Positions 16,576 through 23,857 of a stretch of DNA of 26,387 bases are shown here, one piece after another. The notes under the pieces are model-generated. The model worked only from the letters and a program-made list of their open reading frames with translations. It had not been told where the DNA came from and did not search any database. The stretch is from a virus. Position numbers and translations under genes: made by a program. Within the stretch, counting starts at the first letter, position 1. Every line of letters starts with the position of its first letter. The DNA lies in the IMG/VR virus record IMGVR_UViG_3300028840_002752, positions 1 through 26,387 of that record, one strand, 5' to 3'.

Positions 16576-17387
16576 TCCGTTTCTATCTCGCGATCCTTCC
16601 TGCAGTGTATATAAAAAAGATTTATCTCAGGCGTACCGAAAAACGCCAGCCCGTACCCTGCCGGCTCAACATCCTTGATCCACATCCCTGGGGGGACAGG
16701 GAAGTCCATTGCGATCGCGCCGTTTAGCTGCAGGATGCGATCGACCCTATCGCCCACGTGTAACTTTGGGAGGCCGTCTGCTTTCATAAGCCCTGCTGTT
16801 GCCAGGTGGTCTTTCCTGAGAACTATCACTATATCGGCTTTATCCGACTCACCGCCGGCCGTCAGAGTTCGATCCCCCCAGTCATCTCGGTCTAACTGGC
16901 ATTTTAAAGTCACACCAGCGAGCTCACGCCGCCTGCCAGCGCCCGTTTGAGTTCCGTCTGCCCTGGGTAGCGGCGCCCTCCAAATGTCATCATACGCGCC
17001 GTCCTCGACCTCCTGAGCAGGGAAACCCAGCAGGGCGCCGGCAGGTCCTTCGACTAGTACAGACCCACCTTCACCCTCCGTATTTGTGCAAATTATGACT
17101 TGCCCCTCCGAATCTTCGACAGCGAAGCCATTTGTTATCAGTGCGTTTATCTGATCGACCACCTCCGCCGCAGTCGCATGAACGGGATCCGCAAAAAGCG
17201 AGCTGTCTATCGCTATTGTTTGAAGCCCTCCCACATCGAAGGTTACTTCCAGATTAATGGTGGGATAGGGTGAAAAGTCCCAGGTTTCTGGATCTCCGTT
17301 TATGTTGGCCTTATTGGTGGTGATCGTGTCCGTGCGATAAAATACCGCCTGGAACTTCTGGATTAATGCTGTGTAAAAACTGGTCAT
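16572..17387 (-). CDS. Putative neck (head-tail joining) protein with inserted beta domain
   Basis: A 271-residue protein overlapping both neighbours by ATGA, lacking a clear ribosome binding site and so probably translationally coupled. Residues about 42-125 are a copy of the domain shared with sheath and decoration protein: INLEVTFDVGGLQTIAIDSS, HATAAEVVDQINALITNG, EGQVIICTNTEGEGGSVLVE, LLGFPA. The remainder (about 131-271) is beta-rich with VIVLRKDHLATAGLMKADGL, LHVGDRVDRILQLNG and VPPGMWIKDVEPAGYGL. This looks like the small barrel of head-closure or stopper proteins, which also sit between connector and completion genes. The barrel assignment is inference; the shared domain is seen directly in the residues. 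Confidence 0.6.
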   Translation of the reverse strand: MTSFYTALIQKFQAVFYRTDTITTNKANINGDPETWDFSPYPTINLEVTFDVGGLQTIAIDSSLFADPVHATAAEVVDQINALITNGFAVEDSEGQVIICTNTEGEGGSVLVEGPAGALLGFPAQEVEDGAYDDIWRAPLPRADGTQTGAGRRRELAGVTLKCQLDRDDWGDRTLTAGGESDKADIVIVLRKDHLATAGLMKADGLPKLHVGDRVDRILQLNGAIAMDFPVPPGMWIKDVEPAGYGLAFFGTPEINLFYIHCRKDREIETE

Positions 17388-18397
17388 ACAAACTTCATTT
17401 GTAGGGGTCTTTTAAATCGCTCAAGTATCTGGTCGATTATGGTGCTATTGGTAAAGCCGTTTGTATTTGTGTTTTCTGAGCTTTCCGGATCTGCAAATTC
17501 GACTTCCTGATCCCTTGTTTTCTGGCGCGTTATACGGTTTTTAAGGATGACCGCGATCGATTCGTCAGAGAGCGCAGGGTAGCACCTGTTGACGGTTATC
17601 ATGCGAGCACACCACTCGATCAGAGCTGGAACCCCTCCATATTCAAGAGGTACCTGGCTATTATTCGCAGTTTCACCGCAGACGGCGCCCCTTGCCAGCT
17701 CGGTGAAGCCAAAAATGCCCCAGATTTTTGTTTCTTGCCTATCCTTCGGAAAGTGTCCCCCGCCCAGGCTGTAGAGGCGCGTTCCTTCGTCGACCAGGTA
17801 ACCGTCTGAATAAGTGATCATTGGGTTTTTCCTGTCGTCTGGGGAGGTCAGGCCGTTGCGAAGGTATCGGTTGTTCACTTCCAAAGTCTCTATGTTTTCC
17901 TCTTCGTCGTTCATGGTGATTTTCTGCAGGGCAATAATGGGGATATCCAGAAACAGCCTGGGCAGCCCCTCACCGGTGACTTCGAAGCACTGGTACCTAG
18001 GAACGAACCAAGACAGACAGTAATCCTCAATGTACCTTGTAGCGAGCTCTATGTACTCCTCAACCGTGTCGTCGTCGACGTCCGTGGCCAGGACCCCCTC
18101 TTTTCTAATAGCTGCCAAGGTCGTGTAAGCATCCTTCTCGACGACGTCGGCCGCGTACGGTGTGCCGTATGGAGTGCCGTCTGCCTTTATGAGCGTGGCC
18201 TGATAGCTCCATGCCGTGTCGCCCGTGGGATCCTGGTAGACATACCGCTCAACGACACCTCTTAAAGGGGGTCTGGTGGTAGCGTGGGAAATCTCGACGA
18301 AGCCACCCCCTGGATCCCGTTCTATTTTTAGCTCGACATAATCCTCATCAATGCGATCTTGCACGTCTGGGATTACAAATTCTAGGCGTATAGTCAT
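17384..18397 (-). CDS. Head-tail connector (gp6/gp15-like) with N-terminal Ig/FnIII-like domain
   Basis: A 337-residue protein starting behind GAGGGTGAGCC. Residues about 1-84 look like a fibronectin-III or Ig-like sandwich (YVELKIERDPGGGFVEIS, YVYQDPTGDTAWSYQATL, KADGTPYGTP). From about residue 90 the pattern becomes that of adaptor proteins that dock under the portal: YTTLAAIRKEGVLATDVDDD, TVEEYIELATRYIEDYCLSW, then LFLDIPIIALQKITM with a strand and NNRYLRNGL. A C-terminal helical section follows (WCARMITVNRCYPAL, IAVILKNRIT). The helix-rich core with D-x-P-I-x-x-(L/I) before a strand is standard for gp6-like connectors. Typical members are 90-200 residues, so this is long. Connector role is fairly secure; the N-terminal fold is inferred. 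Confidence 0.72.
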   Translation of the reverse strand: MTIRLEFVIPDVQDRIDEDYVELKIERDPGGGFVEISHATTRPPLRGVVERYVYQDPTGDTAWSYQATLIKADGTPYGTPYAADVVEKDAYTTLAAIRKEGVLATDVDDDTVEEYIELATRYIEDYCLSWFVPRYQCFEVTGEGLPRLFLDIPIIALQKITMNDEEENIETLEVNNRYLRNGLTSPDDRKNPMITYSDGYLVDEGTRLYSLGGGHFPKDRQETKIWGIFGFTELARGAVCGETANNSQVPLEYGGVPALIEWCARMITVNRCYPALSDESIAVILKNRITRQKTRDQEVEFADPESSENTNTNGFTNSTIIDQILERFKRPLQMKFV

Positions 18398-18464
18398 GGC
18401 TCACCCTCTAAGGTGATTCTGACACGAGACTATTTTGAAGGTCAAGCGACGGCCGCTTAAATAG

Positions 18465-18896
18465 TTACTCAGCAGGTTCGGCAGGCGTGGGCGCAGGTGC
18501 TGGGGCAACCTGAGCAGGCGCCGCAGCAGGCGCAGGCTCTGCCGTGGCTGGTGCTTCCTCTTTCTGGGGTGGTACTTCCTTCGGTTTTGGTGGGTCAAGG
18601 ATGTTCCAGACATAACCGATCACGACAGGGACAAACAGCTTGCCGACAGCGTTCTTGATTGTCGTAATTTCCTTTACGTCAAAGTGAGGATTGTCCTCCT
18701 CGTGGATCCTCTGCGCCAGCATAAACGCCTTGAATTTCTCGTCGCCTGTGGCCTTGGCGTCTGCGTTCATTAGCGCTTGAATACAGGCGGATCTGATAGT
18801 CATTTCCGTTTTGGGCCCGCCTGGTTCTTTGGGAGGGTCCTTTATTGGTGCCCCTTCCAAATCTAAAACTTTCTGAGTAACGTCGATCGTTGGCAT
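18465..18896 (-). CDS. Small phage protein with Pro/Ala-rich tail, unknown function
   Basis: A 143-residue protein starting behind AAAGGGGC. Residues about 30-100 form a helical core: MTIRSACIQALMNADAKATG, FKAFMLAQRIHEED, VKEITTIKNAVGKLFVPVVI. This resembles a common small phage protein near head-tail genes (length about 100, unknown function) from memory. Residues about 102-143 are low-complexity Pro, Ala and Glu, likely disordered. It is the first gene downstream of a good sigma70-like promoter at 18936-18964, unlike other genes here. It could therefore be made separately from the head proteins. I cannot assign a function. Confidence 0.68.
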   Translation of the reverse strand: MPTIDVTQKVLDLEGAPIKDPPKEPGGPKTEMTIRSACIQALMNADAKATGDEKFKAFMLAQRIHEEDNPHFDVKEITTIKNAVGKLFVPVVIGYVWNILDPPKPKEVPPQKEEAPATAEPAPAAAPAQVAPAPAPTPAEPAE

Positions 18897-18935
18897 CGTC
18901 TTCGCCCCTTTCTTTTTAGGTTCAAACTGAAATCC

Positions 18936-18964
18936 ATTTTAAACACTGGCTTTGTGTTCGTCAA
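18936..18964 (-). promoter_or_regulatory. Sigma70-type promoter inside the structural operon
   Basis: Minus strand: TTGACG (18964-18959), 17 bases, then TAAAAT (18941-18936). Each hexamer matches the bacterial consensus at five of six positions with ideal spacing. The predicted start near 18929 gives a leader of about 33 bases to the ATG at 18896. It lies in a 96-base gap, not inside a gene. Confidence 0.65.
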
Positions 18965-18992
18965 TCGATAATGGTAGTAAAAATATGGAGAT

Positions 18993-19613
18993 TTAGCCCA
19001 GTTCTGAGCTGTAAATCTGAACCCCTGGATACCTTACGTAAGCAAAGCCTCCGTTGGTTCCCTCTGCGTTTTTGTAGGGTTGATCGTCGGCTATTTTGCA
19101 AGTCATGGAATCTGGCAGACCATTCTCAACGGAAGACATCGCAGACGGTACCAGGATCACAGGCTTGCCGTCCGCTAAAAAGTCCAGGGTGATATCCCAC
19201 TCGTCACCGGTCTGCCCCGCGTTGGCATCCGAGGCCGGTTCGATTTTTTTCTTTTTCGACCGCTTTGTGAAGTCCTTGCGCGCCTTGTAAACAGTCTGCC
19301 CCAGCTCTGTCTCACCGCTAGAGTAAGAGACGACCATATCACCACCCTCGTGAATCACTGCAGCCATGAACCGAATATACGCCCTAGGGACCACAACGAT
19401 CCTATTATCTGGAGGATCTGTCTGGCCTGGGTATGCTAACCCCTGGGCTGTCACCTTCCATGTGCTATCCGAGGGCCCCACTGGCCACGTGGAAGAGTCG
19501 CACCAGTTCGGACTGGTTACCGAATCCCTAGAAAGCCAATCTAGCTTGGCAAGCCCTATAGCGGACAGCCATTTCCTGAGCATGTGTTCTTGCTCTGTAT
19601 AGGTTAACTCCAT
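18993..19613 (-). CDS. Unknown virion-region protein
   Basis: I do not recognise this 206-residue protein. It begins behind AAGGAGG, inside the end of the fibre-like gene. Residues 1-30 are helical (EQEHMLRKWLSAIGLAKLDW) and the rest looks beta-rich with charged loops: NRIVVVPRAYIRFMAAVIHE, DMVVSYSSGETELGQTVY, a basic stretch KARKDFTKRSKKKKIEP, then WDITLDFLADGKPVILVPSA and GGFAYVRYPGVQIYSS. The Arg/Lys cluster at about 112-122 may contact nucleic acid or a partner. Coupling to the fibre-like gene and the promoter right after it suggest it ends a transcription unit. It might be a chaperone or partner of the fibre (inference). Confidence 0.6.
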   Translation of the reverse strand: MELTYTEQEHMLRKWLSAIGLAKLDWLSRDSVTSPNWCDSSTWPVGPSDSTWKVTAQGLAYPGQTDPPDNRIVVVPRAYIRFMAAVIHEGGDMVVSYSSGETELGQTVYKARKDFTKRSKKKKIEPASDANAGQTGDEWDITLDFLADGKPVILVPSAMSSVENGLPDSMTCKIADDQPYKNAEGTNGGFAYVRYPGVQIYSSELG

Positions 19614-19614
19614 T

Positions 19615-20895
19615 TTAGTAAACCTCCTTACTTATTATCCAGCAATTCAATAACGCTGTTCCAACCGGTCCCTTAGATTCTAGGGTTTCACCGAATGATC
19701 CACTATAGGATCCCGCTGTAGCATATCCCTGCTTGGCTGTGGAATAGGCAAAAATAAAATCTCCGATATTGACTGAGCCCCTCATTAAAACTTTCCAGGG
19801 CAGCCCGTTGACTGCTACGGTGATCCAGTTACCAGCCCCTGAAGGTCCTCCTGTCACCACTGGCCCCATGACATTGTTATCGTCAAGCGTTGTGGTTGTA
19901 ACCGCTGCCCTTGAGTTTGCTGAATCATTCGCAACCACGTCCCCCTCTACCAAAGAGCCCCCGCTTCGATTTTCTACTCTTACGACTTCACCTGGAACGA
20001 TCCAGCAGTTCCCGTCGTAATAGAACATCTTGCCGAAGGTCGTGCACCAGCAGGAATCTCCCACCCTGGCGCCCGAGATTGCTTCCATGTTCGCCTTGGT
20101 TTGAGAGCCCCAGTGTCCTCGGCCTGCGTAGATCAGCGCCGTCTCACCGTCGTTGACCTTCAAAAATTCGTGCTTTTCTCCACTGAATGAAGAGGGGGCG
20201 TCTGGCAGCTCCAAAAAGTCTGTCTGGTGAGGATTTCCAGAGGTTACCTGCGAGTGAGTATAGGCTGCCTTTGCCTGGGCTGCTGTGACCTGGTTCGCTC
20301 CGCCATAGTCAAGCGCCTGGTCGGTGTCCTGGGTGTGGAACTCATCGATCTGGGCCTGGCTAACAAACTTGTGAGTCGTTGCGCTGTCGTCCAGATCGTC
20401 TGGGTCCAGAACAACCACGCCGGTCTGAGTGTTTACGGATTGGACCGAGTCGTCTGCTGGTATTCGCTGCCATACTGATCCATCATAGATCAGAGTGTCG
20501 CCTATTCCCACAGTGATCGACCCAGATCCGAAGTCTCTTGAGCCTGCAGTGCTGCACCTGTAAAAATCGCCGTTTGTCCCTGTACCGTCTGCCAATGTTG
20601 GAGTATTAGTCAGAATGTCATAGGCGCCTTTGTACTCCATAGCCGAAGTGGGCAACTGTCCGAAAGGCAGCCTCGCTGTAGCGTCCAGCGTGGCGACTCC
20701 GTTGGCTGCTCCCTTCTCAGCAATAGGAATGTAGGCACCCGCCCCAATACTGAGAGTTTGCCATGCAGCTCCGTCCCAATAGGTGAACTCGCCTGTATCT
20801 GAATTGTAGATCAGCTTGCCAACTACCGGATCGGTGATCGCCGAAATCTCGGCAGCCGTTAACTGAGGGGCATTAATTCCGCCTGGTGGTCGCAT
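19615..20895 (-). CDS. Fibre-like protein encoded in the head module (possible head fibre)
   Basis: A 426-residue protein with modules usual in phage fibres. Residues 26-49 have GKLIYNSDTGEFTYWDGAAW. Residues about 57-82 have IAEKGAANGVATLDATARLP, the N-terminal fibre pattern. Residues about 104-175 have GTNGDFYRCSTAGSRDFG, GIGDTLIYDGSVWQRIP and VQSVNTQTGVVVLDPDDLDD. The C-terminal part (about 300-426) is a beta domain with VVRVENRSGGSLVEGDVVAN and MRGSVNIGDFIFAYSTAKQG. The start follows AAGGGGGG closely. Most myoviruses encode tail fibres after the baseplate, so a fibre between capsid and connector genes suggests a head fibre; misplaced tail fibre is the alternative. Confidence 0.72.
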   Translation of the reverse strand: MRPPGGINAPQLTAAEISAITDPVVGKLIYNSDTGEFTYWDGAAWQTLSIGAGAYIPIAEKGAANGVATLDATARLPFGQLPTSAMEYKGAYDILTNTPTLADGTGTNGDFYRCSTAGSRDFGSGSITVGIGDTLIYDGSVWQRIPADDSVQSVNTQTGVVVLDPDDLDDSATTHKFVSQAQIDEFHTQDTDQALDYGGANQVTAAQAKAAYTHSQVTSGNPHQTDFLELPDAPSSFSGEKHEFLKVNDGETALIYAGRGHWGSQTKANMEAISGARVGDSCWCTTFGKMFYYDGNCWIVPGEVVRVENRSGGSLVEGDVVANDSANSRAAVTTTTLDDNNVMGPVVTGGPSGAGNWITVAVNGLPWKVLMRGSVNIGDFIFAYSTAKQGYATAGSYSGSFGETLESKGPVGTALLNCWIISKEVY

Positions 20896-20904
20896 GGTCC
20901 CCCC

Positions 20905-21339
20905 TTATGTGTCGTCGCGTCGTATTTTGACGATTAGCTGAGCAGGCGTTCCCGCCGGCGCCGCGTCAAACGACACTACAAACTTGATTTTATCAGCGTT
21001 CAGGTTGTCGAAATCAAGCCACGCGTTCTCGGCTGTCACCCCTGAAAATTCAACCGTGGGATTGTCAACCATGGCATTTTGATCCAGGCGGTAAGCTGCC
21101 GGTGTGATATTAGTCCAGGCATCGATATCGACGACAGTGCCCTCCTGATCCGTCTGAGCTGGTTTAATGTCCGCAAAAATAGACACGCTCATGGTGACGT
21201 CGGCCGCGCCGGTGTGTCCTCCCACCGCCTTAATAAGCGCAGAGAAGTCCTTTTTCTGGTCCATAACATCGCCAGCAATGGGGACCTCAAATTCGATGTC
21301 GTCCCCTGAGGTGATGTTCAGATTGGTATAAAGTTTCAT
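20905..21339 (-). CDS. Small beta-rich protein of the head module, unknown function
   Basis: A 144-residue protein starting behind TAAGGAGC. It looks like a single beta-sandwich: MKLYTNLNITSGDDIEFEVP at the start, VTMSVSIFADIKPAQTDQEG in the middle, and IKFVVSFDAAPAGTPAQLIV followed by KIRRDDT at the end. It is acidic, has no cysteine or membrane segment, and ends with two strands suited to self-association. Location between a tail-bearing head protein and the fibre-like gene suits a minor decoration protein or a fibre-anchoring collar, but no family was recognised. Confidence 0.62.
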   Translation of the reverse strand: MKLYTNLNITSGDDIEFEVPIAGDVMDQKKDFSALIKAVGGHTGAADVTMSVSIFADIKPAQTDQEGTVVDIDAWTNITPAAYRLDQNAMVDNPTVEFSGVTAENAWLDFDNLNADKIKFVVSFDAAPAGTPAQLIVKIRRDDT

Positions 21340-21382
21340 AGTCGGCTCCTTAAGGCGATGGAAAAACGGTTCAGGCTACTAT

Positions 21383-22090
<708 letters not shown>

Positions 22091-22098
22091 GATCAAAA

Positions 22099-22113
22099 CT
22101 CCTTGCCCCAAAG
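22099..22113 (-). promoter_or_regulatory. Ribosome binding site overlapped by a complementary element
   Basis: Minus strand CTTTGGGGCAAGGAG (22113-22099) contains the AAGGAG used by ATG 22090. Its first 11 bases are perfectly complementary to TTGCCCCAAAG (22148-22138), which lies in the loop of the hairpin just upstream. Pairing would cover the first two bases of the ribosome binding site. Confidence 0.5.
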
Positions 22114-22170
22114 TTAAAAACGGGGGGCCAATCAGAGCTTTGGGGCAAAGACTTCACTGACCAGCCCCCC
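22111..22170 (-). terminator. Terminator-like hairpin downstream of the decoration gene
   Basis: On the minus strand GGGGGGCTGGTCAG (22170-22157) pairs with CTGATTGGCCCCCC (22135-22122). This makes 14 pairs, three of them G-U, with a 21-base loop. Then come CG, TTTTT, AACTTT. The U-run is on the minus-strand side only, so the direction fits. The loop also holds a small stem (CTTTG/CAAAG). It would reduce read-through from the capsid genes. Confidence 0.65.
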
Positions 22171-22201
22171 ATAGGAGTTAACAAGCCCGAGGGCTCAGTA
22201 A

Positions 22202-22837
22202 CTACTCAGAGAATAGAACTGCTTCAAACGTGTAACCCGAAAGGTCCGTGGACGCTGCGCCGTCACCGACGTCCTCGCCTGTTGCTGGATCAACGATCAT
22301 CAGCTTGGGATCGTCGCTTCCCTCGTTCACTGTCGTGGGGAACAGATAGACCGCGTTTGCAGTTCCTCCGGTGATCTCCAGAGAGGCGTCTGCACCGTTT
22401 CTCTCGGTCTTCACCGTTACCTGGGCGCCGTCGTCGTAGGCATGCAGCCCCGTCTCCGCCTCGATTGAGGCTGCCAACTGGGCCCGCGTGGTGTGAGTAC
22501 CTGACAAGGTCAGGGTTTGCTCTGCTCCGCCGTTCAGCTTGTAAATGATCGTTTTTGTGTCCTGGTCTGCGACTGGCCAGCCTGCGGCCGCACTCTGCAC
22601 CGTTGCCGGAGTGTGAACGATCCTCGGGGTGTATTGCGGATTTGCTCCGTAAGTCAACACACCCATGCAGCCGATCGCCGTGACGTTCTTGCCGATTGCA
22701 GCTTGCAAAGCCGCGTTGGCATCCGAGCCTCCGTCTGGGTAGGTCACATCCCCCGTGAATCTTATATAATCCACGAAGGTGGCCTCGGCGCCACTGGCAC
22801 CCATTTCAGCTTTGACTGTTACGTTTCCTATAGTCAT
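22202..22837 (-). CDS. Putative capsid decoration protein with inserted beta domain
   Basis: A 211-residue protein directly after the capsid gene, behind AAGGAG. Its ends look like one small decoration protein. The start has VTVKAEMGASGAEATFVDYI and VTYPDGGSDANAALQAAIG. The end has PKLMIVDPATGEDVGDG and STDLSGYTFEAVLFSE, a C-terminal pattern I associate with proteins encoded beside major capsid proteins in many phages. Residues about 86-168 between these ends are a copy of the shared domain (WPVADQDTKTIIYKLNGG, LHAYDDGAQVTVKTERNGAD, LEITGGTANAVYLF). It closely resembles the sheath copy (WPVGDQDGLTLNLSIDGG). The insert presumably projects from the capsid surface. A minor tail role is unlikely from position. 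Confidence 0.7.
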   Translation of the reverse strand: MTIGNVTVKAEMGASGAEATFVDYIRFTGDVTYPDGGSDANAALQAAIGKNVTAIGCMGVLTYGANPQYTPRIVHTPATVQSAAAGWPVADQDTKTIIYKLNGGAEQTLTLSGTHTTRAQLAASIEAETGLHAYDDGAQVTVKTERNGADASLEITGGTANAVYLFPTTVNEGSDDPKLMIVDPATGEDVGDGAASTDLSGYTFEAVLFSE

Positions 22838-22871
22838 TTTTTATCTCCTTGGTAACCTTTTGTTTAGCCTA

Positions 22872-22898
22872 CCCCCCTGACTCTAAGAGTCAACGGGG
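22872..22898 (-). promoter_or_regulatory. Hairpin between capsid and decoration genes
   Basis: On the minus strand TGACTC pairs with GAGTCA over a TTA loop, extended by CCCC/GGGG across a two-base bulge. No U-run follows, so it resembles a message-stabilising or processing hairpin more than a terminator. Part of it could also be read as a poor promoter (TTGACT, 16 bases, TAGGCT). Confidence 0.45.
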
Positions 22899-22916
22899 AT
22901 GAAACCACGGCCGCTT

Positions 22917-23846
22917 TTATATGGCGATGTTGTAAACCGTCGCCGCTGCCAGATCCTCTTCGAGTGCGCAACCGACTCTGAGAGAAATAACCATGTAGGT
23001 CTTTCTCGCCAGTGCTTTGCGCTCGAACTCCACTCGGATATTTCGATGCCAGCCGCCCACGAATTGCTTCGGGTTCAGCAAAGCCTCTGTGGTTCGGCTG
23101 CCTGGGCTTTGATTCGTTGGCCACCTTGGAATGTTGACCATGGGGATCCCCAGGGGGCTGGATCCGGTCTTTTTCTCCAAGAGGAAGTCACCGAGGTTCG
23201 TCTCCCTGTCGGTCAAGCTCTGGCGGTATTTCCGCTCTGTTTTGAAGGCACCGAGCCAGCGGAGCTGAGCCTCGTCGGCCTCGTACCATTCCTCTGGGAT
23301 CGCGTCCATGCCCTGCATTGCTAAGGCGGTATCCCAGTCGGCTGCCAGCCCGTCGACGGTGTTGCTGGTGATGAGCCTTAGCAGTCCGTCGAACAGTGCG
23401 AGATCGGGATCGGCCGAGGTGGTGTCACCGTTCACGAAGTTGTCCTGTACGTCGACAGCTACTTTCTTCCTCATGTAACCCTCGACGGTGTTCCACAGGG
23501 CCTTTCCTTCGACGTTGTCCTCGAGCACAGAGTCGGACAATGGAACCACCGAGATCATTTCTTTGGTGGTCAGGACCACTTCGTCAGTGGTCGGCGCCAC
23601 AAAGTCCGCGCTCGGCGGAGCCTCTGACTCAACCGCAGCGTGCAGGACACGACCGGTGATCGTCAGTTTGGGGAACTTCTGCTCTGGTTCTGTCATCATG
23701 ACTGTGCGCATGATCCTGAGCAGGGGTGCACTCGACACGGCGCCGACTATGAATTTTCTCGCCACCTTGGGGGGCAGCAAACCTCCATTATCGAGCTCGT
23801 TTGAGAGCATCTCGACCTTTTTCATTATTTCAGCATTTCCTAGCAT
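22917..23846 (-). CDS. Major capsid protein (HK97-fold type)
   Basis: A 309-residue protein behind GGAGG, flanked by protease/scaffold and decoration genes, the standard slot for the main shell subunit. Visible patterns: an N-terminal helix (MLGNAEIMKKVEMLSNELDN), then VARKFIVGAVSSAPLLRIMR and the beta region VLTTKEMISVVPLSDSVLED, which fits the E-loop/P-domain junction with its usual (V/I)xxx(V/I)P(L/I)SxxxLED signature. A spine helix follows (VEGYMRKKVAVDVQDNFVNG), and the A-domain has ISLRVGCALEEDLAAATVYN. The N-D-x-x-x-D type pattern and the late D-x-x-x-A-A/V ending are usual for this fold. Length is near that of mature HK97-like proteins, so any cleaved part is short; scaffolding is separate. 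Confidence 0.9.
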   Translation of the reverse strand: MLGNAEIMKKVEMLSNELDNGGLLPPKVARKFIVGAVSSAPLLRIMRTVMMTEPEQKFPKLTITGRVLHAAVESEAPPSADFVAPTTDEVVLTTKEMISVVPLSDSVLEDNVEGKALWNTVEGYMRKKVAVDVQDNFVNGDTTSADPDLALFDGLLRLITSNTVDGLAADWDTALAMQGMDAIPEEWYEADEAQLRWLGAFKTERKYRQSLTDRETNLGDFLLEKKTGSSPLGIPMVNIPRWPTNQSPGSRTTEALLNPKQFVGGWHRNIRVEFERKALARKTYMVISLRVGCALEEDLAAATVYNIAI

Positions 23847-23857
23847 TGAATCCTCCG

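Noticed and set aside
18993-19613. TWPVG in the 206-aa protein as another copy of the shared domain
   Set aside because: Only the lead-in resembles the sheath; the helix and GGTAN-like end do not follow.
22111-22184. Short leader peptide starting in the hairpin region (ATGGGGGGC…)
   Set aside because: No ribosome binding site, and the bases are better explained by the strong hairpin.
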